A stretch of DNA of 64,000 nucleotides from Stercorarius parasiticus (lineage: Eukaryota > Chordata > Aves > Charadriiformes > Stercorariidae), in the NCBI GenBank assembly GCA_013396915.1, contig VWZL01005037.1:1285140-1349139 (forward strand), written 5' to 3'. The position numbers and the translations under genes are program-made. The notes below the pieces were generated by a model. That model ran no database searches and had not been told where the DNA came from. It saw nothing but the letters and a program-made list of their open reading frames with translations. This document shows positions 38,455 through 52,265 of the stretch, one piece after another (position 1 is the stretch's first letter; the number at the start of each line of letters is the position of its first letter).

Positions 38455-39250
38455 TTGCATGCCGCTGGCCACTCTGAAAGAGTCAGCTGTGTGTATCTGG
38501 AGAAAGGTCCTTTCCCCATCACAACAGCTGTCTGCCGCCAAGTCAGATGCCCGGCGAGCGGAGCTCCTCCTCGCTCTCCCATCAGGATATTTTGCATCTC
38601 CTGCTTGTCATTGTTTTCTCAAGGATTCTTGGTATTCCTTCTGCGGGCATATTCGACCTGGCATTGTTTCATTTCCTGGGTTTTCTCCTCAGTAGTCGTA
38701 TGATCAGGCACAGCGACATCAAGCAGGGAGACGAAATTGTTTCTTTCAGTCTCTGGCTTTAGCTGCAGTGACAGAACTCCAGCGTCTCTCTTTTAAGGCC
38801 GATGCCAGTCTAGAACAGGGGAATTTCATAAGAGCACTTCCTGAAAGTTTAACTCAAGATGATTCAAAGCAGACCAAGGAATTAAAGACCTATATAGCCT
38901 TCTAAGGAGAAATCTTCTAGTTTCCTGCCTGAACGTGTTCAAAATTTTAAAATGGAAGTGCTACAACAAGGAGTGCCAGCAGGAGGAAGGACAACCCCAT
39001 CTCAGGCCAGCTGAGAGGCTTTCCGAAATCATGAAAACATGGGATCATTTCATCATGATGTGATGCTGACTCGGTAAAGTGTGGGGTTATCCCAGAAAAC
39101 AGGACTCGGTACCAATCATGCTTCAAACATGTCTCTTGACATGTCTCTTGAATAGAAGAACAGCAATAATTTATGCCTCAAACAGTAGTCGGGTATGTCC
39201 GTTTCCCATAGACTTCCAGTGCTCCAAACCGGTGACAATGAGCACAATTA

Positions 39251-39281
<31 letters not shown>

Positions 39282-42200
39282 CAAAACACCCTAAACATTA
39301 CAAAGTTCAGTTTAGACTGTTTTGTTGTTTCTAATTTCACACTGTGGGGGCAAACTTTAGGCCTTCTCTTCTTCCTTTGGTAAGACAAGAAGCTGAAGGC
39401 CTTTCCATCCTTTCGAGATGTGTAGGGCTTAACAGAGGAAATGAACTTGAACACTGAGGTTTTGGGGATGCCAAACTTGCCAGCTTCACCCTCTCCAGCT
39501 CCAGTCTGTCTCTCACCCCTGATCTGTGCTTGCAAGCTAAAATGCAGGTTTTAGGTAATTCAGCCAGCAATGCTAATCTTCAGCAATAGATTTGTAAGCA
39601 ACATCTGGCTAGCTGATTACTAATCATATACCATTCAGTACAATGAAAAGCTTATGTGAGGTACTAGAAAAGGCCCGATAAAAAGACAGTACTTTAAAGG
39701 GTGAAAGATGCATCCTTGAGCAGTTCCAGAAAACTTAGCAAAAGCCCTGAAGACACACTGAAACAATTATTTCTTGATTATCACCCCAACACCTAATTTG
39801 AATACAAAAGGAAAGCAATGTATTCCATTAAAGACCAATAAATTTTGGATCTGTAAAACCAGAAATAATTCCTTGTAGATAGATAACCTGCCAAAGCCAG
39901 TTATAGCTAAATAGCACAGTTATCATTTAATGCAATCAGTGTGCTTTTATATCCCCTTTAAACTGCTGAAGATGTTGACTGATGCCAGTAATGTAAATTA
40001 AGAATTCACCATAAGGAATGAAATCTAATTCCCTCCTTCCCTATGAAAAAAATTATTTGTACAGCTTTGAGGAACCAAACCATGATATTTTCATGGCATA
40101 TCAGCTCTTAAATTTCTGACCTATAAAAGAGTTTGGAATACCAAAAGAATCACAAGAATTAAACAACAACCAAATATCAGATCAAAGTCAGCTTAGCTCC
40201 GTATTCTCCCCTGAGTAGTGATTCCCCAGCAAAGGGTGGAAGAAGGGAGGAAGCATCCTCTCTCCTGCAGTTCTCTCCCAGCACTCTTATTGCTGTTACT
40301 GGACCTAGTGAACTCAAAGTCGAAGGCTGTGTATTTCTCTTAGCATAGTTACTTAACACACATGCCCCAGTAGCAGACTTACATAGCCATGGAGGATGGC
40401 CATTGATTTATGAAATGCAAAATCTCCTAGGAAATCTTGATCTAAAAGAAATTTCCCTGGATTTCATGACAAATCTGAAAATTATCCTTGGGTTTTTTCA
40501 TTGTTTTTCTTTAAAAAAAAAAAAAAAGTTCTTGAAGTTCTTGCATGGATTTGTAAGCCACAATGAGTCAAGCTGTGTGAGTGTTTGCGTGAACTCAGAG
40601 TACACTGAAATGCAGCACCCTCATATGCTTACAATCAGTAACCTGGCTTCATGTCTTCAGTTTGGCAGAGTCTGAGGTTTGAGCTTTTAGGTCCATCTGA
40701 ATGGAAACCGCAGAGGGGGAAAAATTCAAAGCAAAAAGCAGATCAGCAGATCCCTACAGAAGCTGTGCTTCATTGGTTCATTCCAGTGTCAGCAAAATAT
40801 CTCTGGATCTAGATCTGAACTGGGCTTTTTCACTATCGCAAAGGGAATTTATTGATGCCACTTTCTCACTGCTCCCTGTAATACTCTTTTTTTCTATATC
40901 CCACAAACTGTTCTGTTCCTCCTCCCTAAATTAATTTTTCTCTAAAATTGTCTCCCCACTCTCTCTTCCTTCACCCCAGAAGTGGACCGTCTTGAGCAGG
41001 ATGAAGTTTTCTTTACTGTGAAGTTCTATGGGCTTTATGTAATTTGAAGTTACGGATATATAGAACAATATTTTTAGCATTGCTCTCTATGTAATTTCTC
41101 TAGAACTGTTAAACAAACCCTTTGGTGTTAGACTTCATGTAAGCTTGAAAACAGCTGTCACAGAGGAAAAAGCTTTAGGTATGAACAGCAAGAAGAGCCC
41201 TTGCACAGTAACGCATCAAGGAGCCAACAGGTTATGAAGGAGATGGCAGAAGTGGCCCTACTGTTTCTGGCAACCCAGGTGGGATAGGAGGAGAAAGAAT
41301 GTAAAGGGTGTCTGCAGCTTTAAGACTGTTAGCAATTTTTCTTTCTCCTGAGACAAATAAATAATTATAAGTCTTTCCAGGGAACCCTCCATCACGCTGA
41401 AAAATTTGGTTGACAGCTTTTCCATGAAAGAAAAAAAAAAGAACCTTGAATCAGGTTGTATATCTTCTGCCCAGAATAAGACCAAAGAAATGAGACTGAA
41501 AAGCATGAAAGTCGTCATGGGAAGAGATTTCCACCCTTCAAACCATTGATACACTGGATGCAGAAATGGCGGGTGGTAGGGGGGCAAGGGGGAGGGTGTT
41601 CTTTTGATGTCAGTGGAGAAACATTTCAGTCTCCATAATGCAGAAGAGGAGCCTGGATGTCATCGAAAAAAACTTCTGCCTGCTGAACCCTTCCCCACTG
41701 CTCTTATGTACAATAAGTCACTGTGGTGTGTATCCAGACCAATTTATGCCACTGCGCTGCCTCTGCTGCTTGGCTGTAGAGGCAGGTTTGTTAAAGACAG
41801 AACTTTGGCTTTATCTGCTCTTTGTTATTTCCCAGCCATCTGCTAAGAGGCAAAATAAACAGCCTCAGTCTCTGCATGCAAAATTAAGCAATAAGGGTGG
41901 GAAGATAACTTTATATAGAAGTACTTAACCAAAATTAATATAAGCAGGAGTCTGTCTGACTACCTCTGTGCACTATATTGCCCAAACTGGAAAATAAACT
42001 GAAGGACGCCAGAGAAAAGTGTTACATTGAGGTACAATAAAAATTGGTGCCAAATAAGTTTTATAAGGCTTTAGAAATAAAAGATGCGATTAAATCCCTT
42101 CAGGCTTTTTTGAGACTAGTATCCATAAAAGACCAGTAACAAGAAATAAGCAAAGACCTGTTCTTAAAAATCCATGATTTTTTTTCTTTAAGACAAAAAG

Positions 42201-42970
42201 ATATTTTGAAACTTCAGGTTTTTCCAAAGTGAGATTCAGTTTTCAATGTGAAAGTGGGAAGACCTGAAAGAACAACCTGCTTAGGGAACATATTACATGA
42301 TTTTCAACTTGTTTAAGACCTGAGTTTCAACCATAAATAAAACTCCTTTCCCAGGAACTCTGATTTTTTAAAAAATCCCAGAAATCTTAAGGACAGCCTC
42401 TGCCATTGCTAGCAGCTTTCACCACCCCAACTCCTGCAGCTCTCTTCTAGTGCTGCAATAAGACCATGAGTTATCCAAAATGATTGTCTAATACTGCCAG
42501 CTAGAGCTAACATTTCCTTGAAGCTACTGAAACTAATTCCTTTTCATGATGATTTGGGTGATACAAGACACTGTATCATATTGCACACATCAATATTTTG
42601 CAGATTATTTCTCCTAATGCTGGTGTTTTTATCACAGGTCTTCTATTGACAGAACAATAGATATCAACAGAGAATCTTTCTATGTGAACAGAGAATCGCA
42701 GTACCAGGGAGAATCAGAGAGGAACGAGGCTGGAGAATGTCCTGAATGTACGCTCTGCACCAGAGTACCTGTCAATAGGGAGAAACCAGGGCATAGCATA
42801 GTACTCTCTCATCCTTGATCAACATCAAATGAAAACACTTTTTGACTAATCCATTATTCTTAACAGACTACCTCTCCTTACTCTTATGATAGTACAAATT
42901 GAGAGTAATTCCACTAAAATTAATAAAAATACATAAACAAAAACCAGCATAAATTGATGAAAATCAGAAC
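38455..42970. other. Intergenic, no gene seen
   Basis: I see no gene. It contains a 12-bp tandem duplication at 39,127-39,150 (ACATGTCTCTTG twice), an AAAAC microsatellite at 39,250-39,288 and an A-run at about 40,512-40,527. Confidence 0.7.
39250..39288 (+). repeat. (AAAAC)n microsatellite
   Basis: About seven near-perfect tandem copies of the pentamer. It is likely length-polymorphic between individuals. Confidence 0.9.
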
Positions 42971-43688
42971 TGTTGTGGTTTAGACTGGGCTAGCCACTAA
43001 ATGAACAACAGATGCTCTCTTTAACCTACACCTCTTTGGGAGAGAGCATAAGGGAGAGAGACTTACAGGTTAAAAGGAAAACTAAAACTATTTTAATAGA
43101 ATATTAATAATAAAAAGGAAATATAATATTATTAATAAGAAAATAATGAAATATACACAAAACCATATCAAGCTCCCAGGGTGACGATCATGTCACCGGC
43201 AGGCACCGGGAAAAGTCCCAGACTGGAGTCAGCGATCGACGAGAACTGGATTCTGGATCTGGATTCAGGAACGTGTGAACGGGATCAAAGACAGAGTCCT
43301 CCTTGGACGCCGGCCATTGAAGAAAGAGACTGACCCCTTTGATCCCTCAGCTGTTATACTGACCGTGATGCAGATGGGATGGAATACCCTGTTGGGCAGT
43401 TTTGGATCACCTGTCCTGTCCGCTCCTCCTCACAGGTGCGACCCTGCTATGCTCTTCCTCCAGACGGGTCCCATAACAAAGTTAGCTGACCTCAGTTGTT
43501 ACAGCAGAGCCTCTCTGCATACCATTCCTTGGTATTCACTATAAACATCAGACCTTATCTGCTAGAAGCAGACACTGTCTGAAAAATATGCTGTCAATTT
43601 CAGAGAGTGCCGTTAGTTAGAAGAGACTTAACTGAAAAGTAACATTACTGAAAAGAAAATTGGTTCTTTTCTACCTCAAACCAGAACA
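42971..43688 (-). mobile_element. Solo LTR, avian ERVL-like endogenous retrovirus
   Basis: The 718-bp element begins TGTTGTGGTTT and ends AAACCAGAACA. These ends are inverted repeats with one mismatch and give the TG...CA termini of an LTR. A possible short target duplication flanks it (AGAAC before, AGAAT after). Block order resembles avian ERVL-class LTRs as I know them: an AT-rich AATAAT block near one end and a CCTGTTGGGCAGTTTTGGAT block in the middle. Polarity is inferred as - strand: AGTATAACAG reads as a decayed TATA box at 43,351-43,360, and a variant poly(A) signal ATTAAA lies downstream at 43,092-43,097. No gag, pol or env remnants flank it, so it is a solo LTR left by recombination. 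Exact subfamily is unknown. Confidence 0.8.
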
Positions 43689-46600
43689 AGAATGAAAACT
43701 GAGTAACTTGACTGAATCTTCAGTGAAGTTGAGCCTGTCAAAATATTATGTAACATCAATTAGTTTTCCCTTGTTCTGCTGTGATTGTTGTGTTTTCCTG
43801 AGAAAACTATCACAGCTTTTCACAAACACTGAAATGTGTTAAAATTACAGTCTGCCTTTTAAAATGCCACATCGTCATAATTTTACTTGTATAATCAGCC
43901 AGTTTGAAACAATCCTTCTTTGTGGACATCTTTAAGGACAGATCTTGTAAAATGGCTAGATATTCAGGGAATTGTCCTTGAAAATTTTTTGCACTGTTGT
44001 ACCCATATTCACTTCTCTGGAGAAACTTCGTATATATATTATATATATACTCACATGCATGTGTAGATATAAATATTTATATGCACATCATCCTACTCTG
44101 GCTTTTTATCATGGTCCTTTGTGGCTTGTGCCCATGGAAGATGAACAGTTGCATTCTTTCCTGCAACATCCATCATAGAAATCCTGTTTGATGCTTTGAA
44201 CAAATAAACCAGTGGCAGCTCTTGATTACCGTCCCTGTACGTGTCACACATGTGGGAAGCAGCTGACAGTAGCAGTTACACGATTTACATTCTCCCTGCA
44301 CTGGGGCCATGAGAACCGCCTCAGCACCTCTAGTACAAGCGAGCAAAGCTTAGGCACTGCTGGGATACTTTAGACTCAGATTTGAGGGTGTTGAAAAAAA
44401 CTGGGTAGGGATTTTGACGCTTGTTGGAACAATTCGCTCCACTAAGCCCCAGAAAGGTGGTATTCAGGGGAGGGCAGGGTGAAACATGCCTTGGTAGAAA
44501 GGGATGAGCCCAGAGCACACCGAGCACCCTCCGGTGCACTCCCAGCAGAAAGGTCCTTTTGAGACAGACGTCCCTTGGACCTGCCAGACAAGAAGTCTTG
44601 ACTATCGCATATGATCAACGAAAAAGACTGCACCAAGTGTGAAGAGTCAAAATGAAAACCTTGGAGATATCTACATCTCTCTATGAAAAATAGCTTCTTT
44701 TTCAACATTCCAGCAGAATCAATACTTATCCATTATTTCCCTAATGTCTGCCTTGAAAGTGTAGCCATACAACTTCACTGTAATCCTAACACCATTTTCT
44801 GTTTCACTGAGCATCGGCCTTTTGCTGCTCCAGCGAATCTATTATTCTGCAGTGCTATCAGAGATGCTGCCTGGTGACAGATCAGTTTTGCTCTTGCTTT
44901 GATGCTACCAGGCCATCAGAACAGATTATGCACTTTCCTGAAAGCATAATTTGACATGCTGACCATTTATTACCGGTAATGAAATAGAAGTAAAGAAAAT
45001 GATTTGACTTCCAGGGCCAAAAATGTATTTGCTAGGCTGGCAGTTCCAGGAAAAAAAAAAATTCTTTTCATTTATGTGTTGAAGATGTTTGTCTTTAGTT
45101 CCTGGCACACAATCCCTGAAATACACTTGAGATTGAAATTAGTCTTTAATGTAGATCAAACATGGGAGGTAGGGAACCCTCTGGTTTCAATATTTCAAAG
45201 ATATTCTTCTTAAATTGCAATAAATGTCCTTACTCTCTTTCCAGAGTAACCCTCAGGGTTTTCACATTAACCTATTTAGCCTCCCCTCAGAGAGTGATTA
45301 GATAAAAGGTACCATTTTTTTGTGAACGTTTTATTCAACAAACTTCTTGGGCAATCTCCTTTGCCAAGCACTTCGGGAAAGGTGAGAGTAAAACCCTGCA
45401 GAGCTCAGGGTCCAAGGACAACGCACTCTGCTTCATCACAGCAGGTCTTCCTAGGGCACGCGAAGCATTTCTTCATTGCGGTTGAGCGAAGCAGAGCATC
45501 CCTGCATATCACCATGCAATTTTCATTGCCAGTATTGAGAAGTGAGACGATGAACCAGCCTGACTTCAGCAGTGAAAAAAATATGCCAAAAGAGGGCTCA
45601 GAGTGACTTCTTGCTTACTCTGAATTGGTGCGCTAAAAGAGCGAGGCTGCGGCCATGATGTTTGAAACTCATTTCTACTGTTACATCTGCTGATGTGGCT
45701 CTGTGAGGTCCCTGAGACCTATTTATATAAAAGGGCACTATTTGCTCATCTCCAAAGACTGAAGGCAAAGATTAATTGATGGGAATCAGGGAAAGATTAA
45801 TGGAAAAATTATTCCCCTTGCCAAACGCGAGGTCCAGTTTCAGGCTGTTTTTTATTCTGTCGACTGACGTCATAGTCAAGAAGACTGAAAGAAACTGAAC
45901 TTCAACAAGATATCAGAGAGTCACAGCAATCTAAAAATCAAAAAAAAGGGGGATATAATATCATTAACTGTATTAGGAAAGCTTAGTGGAAACCCCAGTA
46001 CTGCCAAGTTTTACTTTTCTGGGATGCAGTATTCATAGTAAAATGCACAGCACTTCATTGTATGATTCCTCTTTAGAAAGGAAGCTTCTCGCTTGCTCAA
46101 AAAATATGACTTAATTATGCCAGAAAAACAAAAAGCACTTTGAAGACCCAATAGCTTGAAATATGCAGTTGCTATTTCCAGCTCTGACTTCCTGATAGTT
46201 AGAAACCAGAGTTGTTAAGAGAAATGTTTTGGGGTCATTATTTGGAGAAGCACATTCCTCTGCTCCTGGCTGACTTTTCGAGTATATGCTGTACCATTCC
46301 TCTCTGCTAAACAGCTGCCCAAGAAGGATCATCATTACATCTATTTAATCACTGCTTTCAAAAACATGTACTTTCCAGAAATCTTATGGAATGAAGAATT
46401 TCAGAGCATTATAAGTTCTCAAAGTCCCTCTCAGTACTTTCTTTTTATTATACCACTGAATGCTAATTCCATAGATTCCTTCCTGAACTTCCCAAACTAC
46501 CTAATAGCAAACCTTTTTGATAAAGGGTAGTCTAGCCAGACTGCAGCCTTGGACCCAGGTCCTCATCACCTCCTCAAGGGTTTGTGGATTTTCTAGTGAC

Positions 46601-46830
46601 AGAAAGCAGATGTCTTCAGAACAGAAGTAGAGTTTTTAGGGCATTTCTTCACTGAGAGCTCACAGGGAGTTTGGTCAAGAGACTCATTCAACTATCTATT
46701 ACCTAGATCAAGACACAACTGTATAGACCTATTTAAACATAGAGGTCTTAAGCCTTTAAACTAAAATGTGTGACCTGCACGTTTACCCAGAGCAATGTTG
46801 GACACCAGAGCAATCCATCTGGCACCTTGC

Positions 46831-46869
46831 TTCCAGTGCCAGCATTGCGTTTACCACCTGGCACTGGAA
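46831..46869. repeat. Perfect 12-bp inverted repeat (hairpin)
   Basis: TTCCAGTGCCAG at 46,831-46,842 is the exact reverse complement of CTGGCACTGGAA at 46,858-46,869, with a 15-nt loop between. No gene context explains it. Confidence 0.85.
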
Positions 46870-48314
46870 CTGTGTAAGAGGTACCAACCTCTTTCGCAGA
46901 AGCTATCTTTTCTTCTTTCTGCATGGGCAATTCAACAGTTTTATTTATGGCATAAAAAAATCATGGCTTAAAATGAAACTCACCAAAGGACTTTGTCTAA
47001 TTCTGGGTGGGTTTGGTTTTATTCCCTTTTTGAATTATTTGTACATTAAACAGTAAGTTGACATTTTTGATGAAGCCCCTTGCTTTTGCCCTAACCCGTC
47101 ACGTAAGCTGTCTTTTGGAAGAAGGTTCGAATAGCCCAGCAATTCCCCACTTGCATGGGGTGGTTTAGGTATTAGGTTTCCTTTGTGCACTGAGTGTTAA
47201 CGATGCCAGTCCCAGAAAGCTGTTTTTCCTCTACCTGAAGCATTACCTTCCTTTTCCCAGTTGTATCCTTTTGTGGCGAGTTCCCTGGTGTCGACCAACG
47301 TGCCACCCATCACACGCGGAGGGAAATCAGCCCTCCTCCCTGCTCAGTATACATTTTAGCACTATATTAAATTTTATGATTTTCTCACTCAGAGATGATA
47401 CAAAGAGTCTGTTCACCCCTTCTCCTCAAGGTGCAGAGAGGAAGTGCCTCGTGAGCACACCTCAGTCGCAAACATTTTCAGGATGACAGGGTAGTTTATT
47501 GCTTCTTTTTTCTTTTTTCTCATTTAAACATTTTAAGAAGGGCCATAGGTCACATTTGCATTAAGGTCTTTTTCTTTGGAAATGCTCTGGTTCTTACAGG
47601 AAGCACAATTGCTCATATGACTTAATTCTTCCTTGAAAACTAACAAGTAACTGATCACAGAATACCTGAATAGCTTTTCAGTGATCAAACTGAGTCTTTT
47701 ACCAGACAGGGTCTGACTTACGCAGCTTTCTTTTGTGTGTGAAAAATCCCATTTTTCTTTGTTCATTTAATAGGGAAAGTCACCAGTCCCAGGTTGTTAC
47801 CAGGGGGGTAATTACATGCTTTAGGTTTAGAGCAGTGCTCTTCATACTGTGAAACTGAACTATCTCAAAAAACTTTCCTATTTTCCTAGGAAGAGCCAAA
47901 CCAATTATGGGGGGAAAGGGAGAAAAGTCCAGCTAGCCAGTGACAAGAATATCATTCAGTATGGATTTTAAGGTTTTGAACATTTATTGATGTAAAATCC
48001 CTTTTCCTAAAAAGAGATTCCTTATGAGACAGATTTACATAATCCATGTGGTACATTGTTCATATAGAGTGGAAGAGATCCACATTTAAGGGCCTGCTCT
48101 GCTCTTTTTAACTGGAATCTGATTCTTTCTGAAACTACATAGCTGTCCCCATTAGGGGAACTTTGGCTTCTCTCTCTGCTCTCTAAAAATTATGGACTAT
48201 TCCTATCAAGCCTTTCCATGGAAAATATTCTCAAATATTTCTGTGTGTACACATTAAGTGAGGCTATATAAGTGCAAAAATATTCCAGATAGCAAAAAAA
48301 TATTAAAAAAAAAA

Positions 48315-48339
48315 GGGGGGGGCGAGGGGGGTGGCGGGG
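48315..48339 (+). repeat. G-rich run with G-quadruplex potential
   Basis: An eight-G run, then a six-G run and a four-G run, separated by CGA and TGGC, following an A10 stretch. Four tracts of three or more G with short loops can be chosen, which meets the usual quadruplex pattern. Confidence 0.8.
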
Positions 48340-49771
48340 AACGACAGAGAGGAGAGACAGGTTTCTTGGCTTGCTGAACACTTTTAATTGAAAATTTGGC
48401 CAAAAGCAAGAACAACAAAAAAAGTACATTTCCTGATGAATCTGCTCTTCCTAAATCTTGTTTGGGAACGAGCCAGCATGCAAGAGAAATTAGGAAAGCA
48501 AGATGACTACACATTTCCCACAATACAGGTCACAATAAAATTGAATTAATTTCCTGATGTGAGATGTTCTATCCCATTCCTCACTGCACCCCGATGATGC
48601 AAAGCCCTCCCAGGAGGGAAGATGTGGAGAAAGAAGATTGTTTCCACAGAACCCTGCCCTCTGCTGAAACGAGCATTTAAAAACAAAGAACTCCAAAACA
48701 GACATGAGAAAATAAAATGTCTGTGTTTTACCTTTGAAATTCACACCTTTTTTTCTCGAATATATCCTATAAGTTTGGGAGAACAGGGATATCACAAAAA
48801 AATATGTATTATTAACAATTTTTTAAAAATTAAGTTCTGTGTCCCAAGTTGTTCTGTCATCTTTTCCTTTATGGCAACATAGAAGTGGTGTATCAACATT
48901 TCTAAGGTGTAATGATTTGCCTTAGTTCTTCTATAAGAGGTATATTATCATAGCTTAGTTTAACGTATGCTTTAATGTAAATCTACAGTAACATAGTAGA
49001 AATAGACATATTTGATCCAAATATGCTATATGCAGCTTCCATATACACTAGTACTTATATAGCTAAAATGTCATTAAAACAATTTTAGATGTGTAAATTT
49101 ATCCAGCAGAAATAAGCTCTGAATAGACTATTCAGCTGGGCTAGACTCTTTTTTTCAGGAACTAAAATCCTTACAGACATGCACAACCAGTATACAGTAT
49201 AAAAAAAAAAATAAAAATCACATCCTAGTGGTTTTACTCTTAAAGTGTTATATGGCAGTGTCCCACTATTCGATCCATTTAACCCTATTTATGAGGTTAA
49301 TGTCTGTCATTGAACAAGATGGAGATATTAGGAGGCTCTTCAATGAATCAAAGTTATAACAAGATTCCATGGAAACTGAAGTCACCAAAGTTCAAACACG
49401 AAATAGAATGTATGTTTGTATTGCTAAGTACTTCAAAACTGGCTTGTCACAATTATCTGTATTAGTGGACTACCCAGCAGCAATGCTGGTGAACTATTTA
49501 TTAGTGATGAATGGATTCAATACTGGTCAGTTCTTTACAGGGAAACATCCTTTATTGGAGTCCTGAGTACTACTTTCTCATCATGCCATTTGAGGCTACA
49601 CAGATATGAAAATCCAACTTTGCTGAGCGCTGTCCCAAGCCACAAATTCATCACAAAAACTCCAACTTCGGTGACCTGAATATTGAGTATTAAAGTGTCT
49701 GGGCTAAAATACGTTAGGCCCAAGTCCTACACCACAGAAATCAAACAGAATTTTACCAGCTACATTGAAAT

Positions 49772-49909
49772 TTCCATCCTTGAAGACAATCACAATTTGA
49801 CTGTGCAAGGGCCTGAGCAACCTGATCTAAAGTTAGACCTACTTAGACTGGCAGTTTGGATCAAATGACCCCCTGAGGTCTCTTCCTACCTAAATTATTC
49901 TGTGATTCC
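49772..49909 (+). mobile_element. Old CR1 3' tail remnant
   Basis: TTCCATCCTTGAAGACAATC, then GGCCTGAGCAACCTGATCTA, then TGACCCCCTGAGGTCTCTTC and CTACCTAAATTATTCTGTGA follow the 3' end of older CR1 subfamilies in order. It is clearly more diverged than the copy at 37,902 and carries no useful frame. Confidence 0.85.
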
Positions 49910-52234
49910 CCAGAAAAAAAATCAGTAGGTAAAATGAAAAACTGCAGAAGCAGAACTTGAGAGGTTTTCACAGAGTCTACAACAGAACTGTTGAATAATA
50001 TGGTTAGAAACAAGATTTTAAAATGAAGAAACAGAACAGCTGACAAATATTTTCTTGAAGAGTTACTCAAGAGTTACTTATAATGGTCAAGTGAGCCTTT
50101 CAAGGCACGTGACAGCACAGGCTTTACAGACGTAAATCCCCTGCCTTATCCAGAATTTAAAACAGCTGTTTGGATGTTTTGCTTCCTTTTATCCCTTTCC
50201 ACAGGTATGGGGGAAAAAACTGCTCAGATCACCTGAGTGGGTTAACTTCTTTTTCTTAATTTTTTTTAATTTTAAGCAAACAGCAAAACATTTAGAGGGT
50301 ACATCACGAACCCTTTGAACTCAGGTGTTTTTCAGGAATCACCAATGAGAATTTTTACTTAAAAAAAAAAATCTATTGAAGACTTAGAGGTGAACTGAAA
50401 TAAAACAATTGGCAGTAATTGGGAAATTAAATTGTATTGTGGAAGTTCTGATTACAGACACAGGCTGAGAATTGGATTTTTCTACAGAAATCCAGCTTTT
50501 TTGGAACAAAAAGCTTGAACTGAGAATATAAGATGAAAGAGAAAAGAACCTTACTTTCACCTTTCCTTTTTTGACAAGCTACTTTTGCTCTTCTGTGTCA
50601 AAGTGGTTTCCTGGCTCATTAGAAGGTTTTAACTGGCTGATTTTTTCATGCTCCATTCTGTGTCACTGAAATTTGGTGTTCAGACACTGACCCTGATGCA
50701 GAATCTCATTACAACATGAAGGCTAAAATATTTGAGATGTATGAAAGTTGGAGTCAACCCTGAGTATATGAGGCTACTAAAGGAAAAATGTTGCACAATT
50801 TTCTTTCATTTGCAAACTATATGCACAGTTTCCTGAACACTGGGATGGATGTTCATTGTAGAGAAATATTTTCAGTCAAACTTTTGATCCCAAGTGAAAC
50901 TAAGTCCAGCAGATCAGTTTGCTGCTATAGTATAATACAAGACAAGAGGACATTATGGTCAAAAAGGTGAAGAGCCGGAGATAGCACTGTACCAGCTGCC
51001 TGAACCACCTTCTCTACCCCCTGACTTATACCTGGGAAACCACTGTGATTGCACCAGTGAAGAGAATGTTACAAACATCTCCCAAAGGCATGTCCATTAA
51101 ACGCAACTCTTTTACATCTCTATTAGCGTGGTCAAACAAGAGAATAAGAGAGTTGTCTTTATGTTTTCTTTCCCAGGGCAGGTTAGTATATCCAGAGTCA
51201 CAGCTCCTGATATATTTGAACTAACAGGCCTTTACCACCACCCGTTCCTGCAAATGCTGTTGGCTCAGCAGCAGTACGAGGGAATGGGATTATGAACAGG
51301 ATTCATGCCACTTGCAAGACCAAATCTTACTACCTGTTAGCCTCACACCACCAATATTTGAGAAAGAAGAAAAAAAGAATATGTTGGGTTTAAGAACTCA
51401 CTTTGAAGGACAGGCCAAAGAAAACAAATCAACTTGGTTTAGATGTAAATTACAGTCACTGAAAGACAAGAATGTTTCTGCTCGTTATTTTTCTGTGCTG
51501 TACCACATTTCTGAAGTACCAGCTTGAGCCTAAGAACAGTCACAGAATCTTTGTTGGATTGGCAGTTCTGAGTGAAAAGCCATTTGGAGCAGATTGAGCA
51601 CCAAACCATGAAATAAACCATTAAATAAGGAACTAGAAAGTTGGAAAAATATAACAGAGGAACCCACTCTAAATGTTCTTTGATATAAATTACCATTCTT
51701 GAAAGACCCCTTCTTAACAGCATTGTTCCAAAGTAGTACAACCAAGTAATACTGTCCATAAAAAAAAAAATTTTAAATTGTAAATGTTAGCTATAATTAA
51801 TTGTAAACAAATAGGTACAACAATAAGGATTCATAGTAACATTATTATTGCAATCAAAGGAAGCAGGTGGTTAATGGGTTCAATAACAGTTTGGAGCATC
51901 CTGTGGCTTGAAAATGCTCACAGCTACATTTAGAAGCTACACATAGTGCTGCCAAAACAAAGTCCAGCACCTTGCTCTCTCAGGCTCCAGCACCACCACT
52001 GACGTACCTGAGCAGCAGAACCAGAAACAGTAAAAGACTCAGCTATACCTAATATGAAGTAGAAGAAATCACAGCCAAAAGGGAGAAAGAGCAATGCCAT
52101 GACCTTGACTTTTGGTTACAATGACAACTGTGTCCAGAATGGAAAATGAAACACACAGAAACAAGGACAAGATCCATGCTTTGGATCTTCCCCGCAACGC
52201 AGGAAGGAGTCTCATAGAAGATCCATACTCACCT

Positions 52235-52265
52235 ATGTGAAGGGGCTTCTGCAGCCCCTTCACAT
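52235..52265. repeat. Perfect 13-bp inverted repeat (hairpin)
   Basis: ATGTGAAGGGGCT at 52,235-52,247 pairs exactly with AGCCCCTTCACAT at 52,253-52,265 around a 5-nt loop, TCTGC. The stem is G+C-rich in an AT-rich neighbourhood. It is too short for a standard microRNA precursor. Confidence 0.88.

Larger units (their letters stand above)
43689..49771. other. Intergenic, no gene seen
   Basis: It contains a TA-rich simple stretch at about 44,030-44,050, a 12-bp perfect hairpin at 46,831-46,869 and a G-rich run at 48,315-48,339. I recognise no exon. Confidence 0.7.

Noticed and set aside
43275..43544. 89-codon + strand ORF
   Set aside because: It lies wholly inside the solo LTR, antisense to its inferred polarity, and is not a gene.
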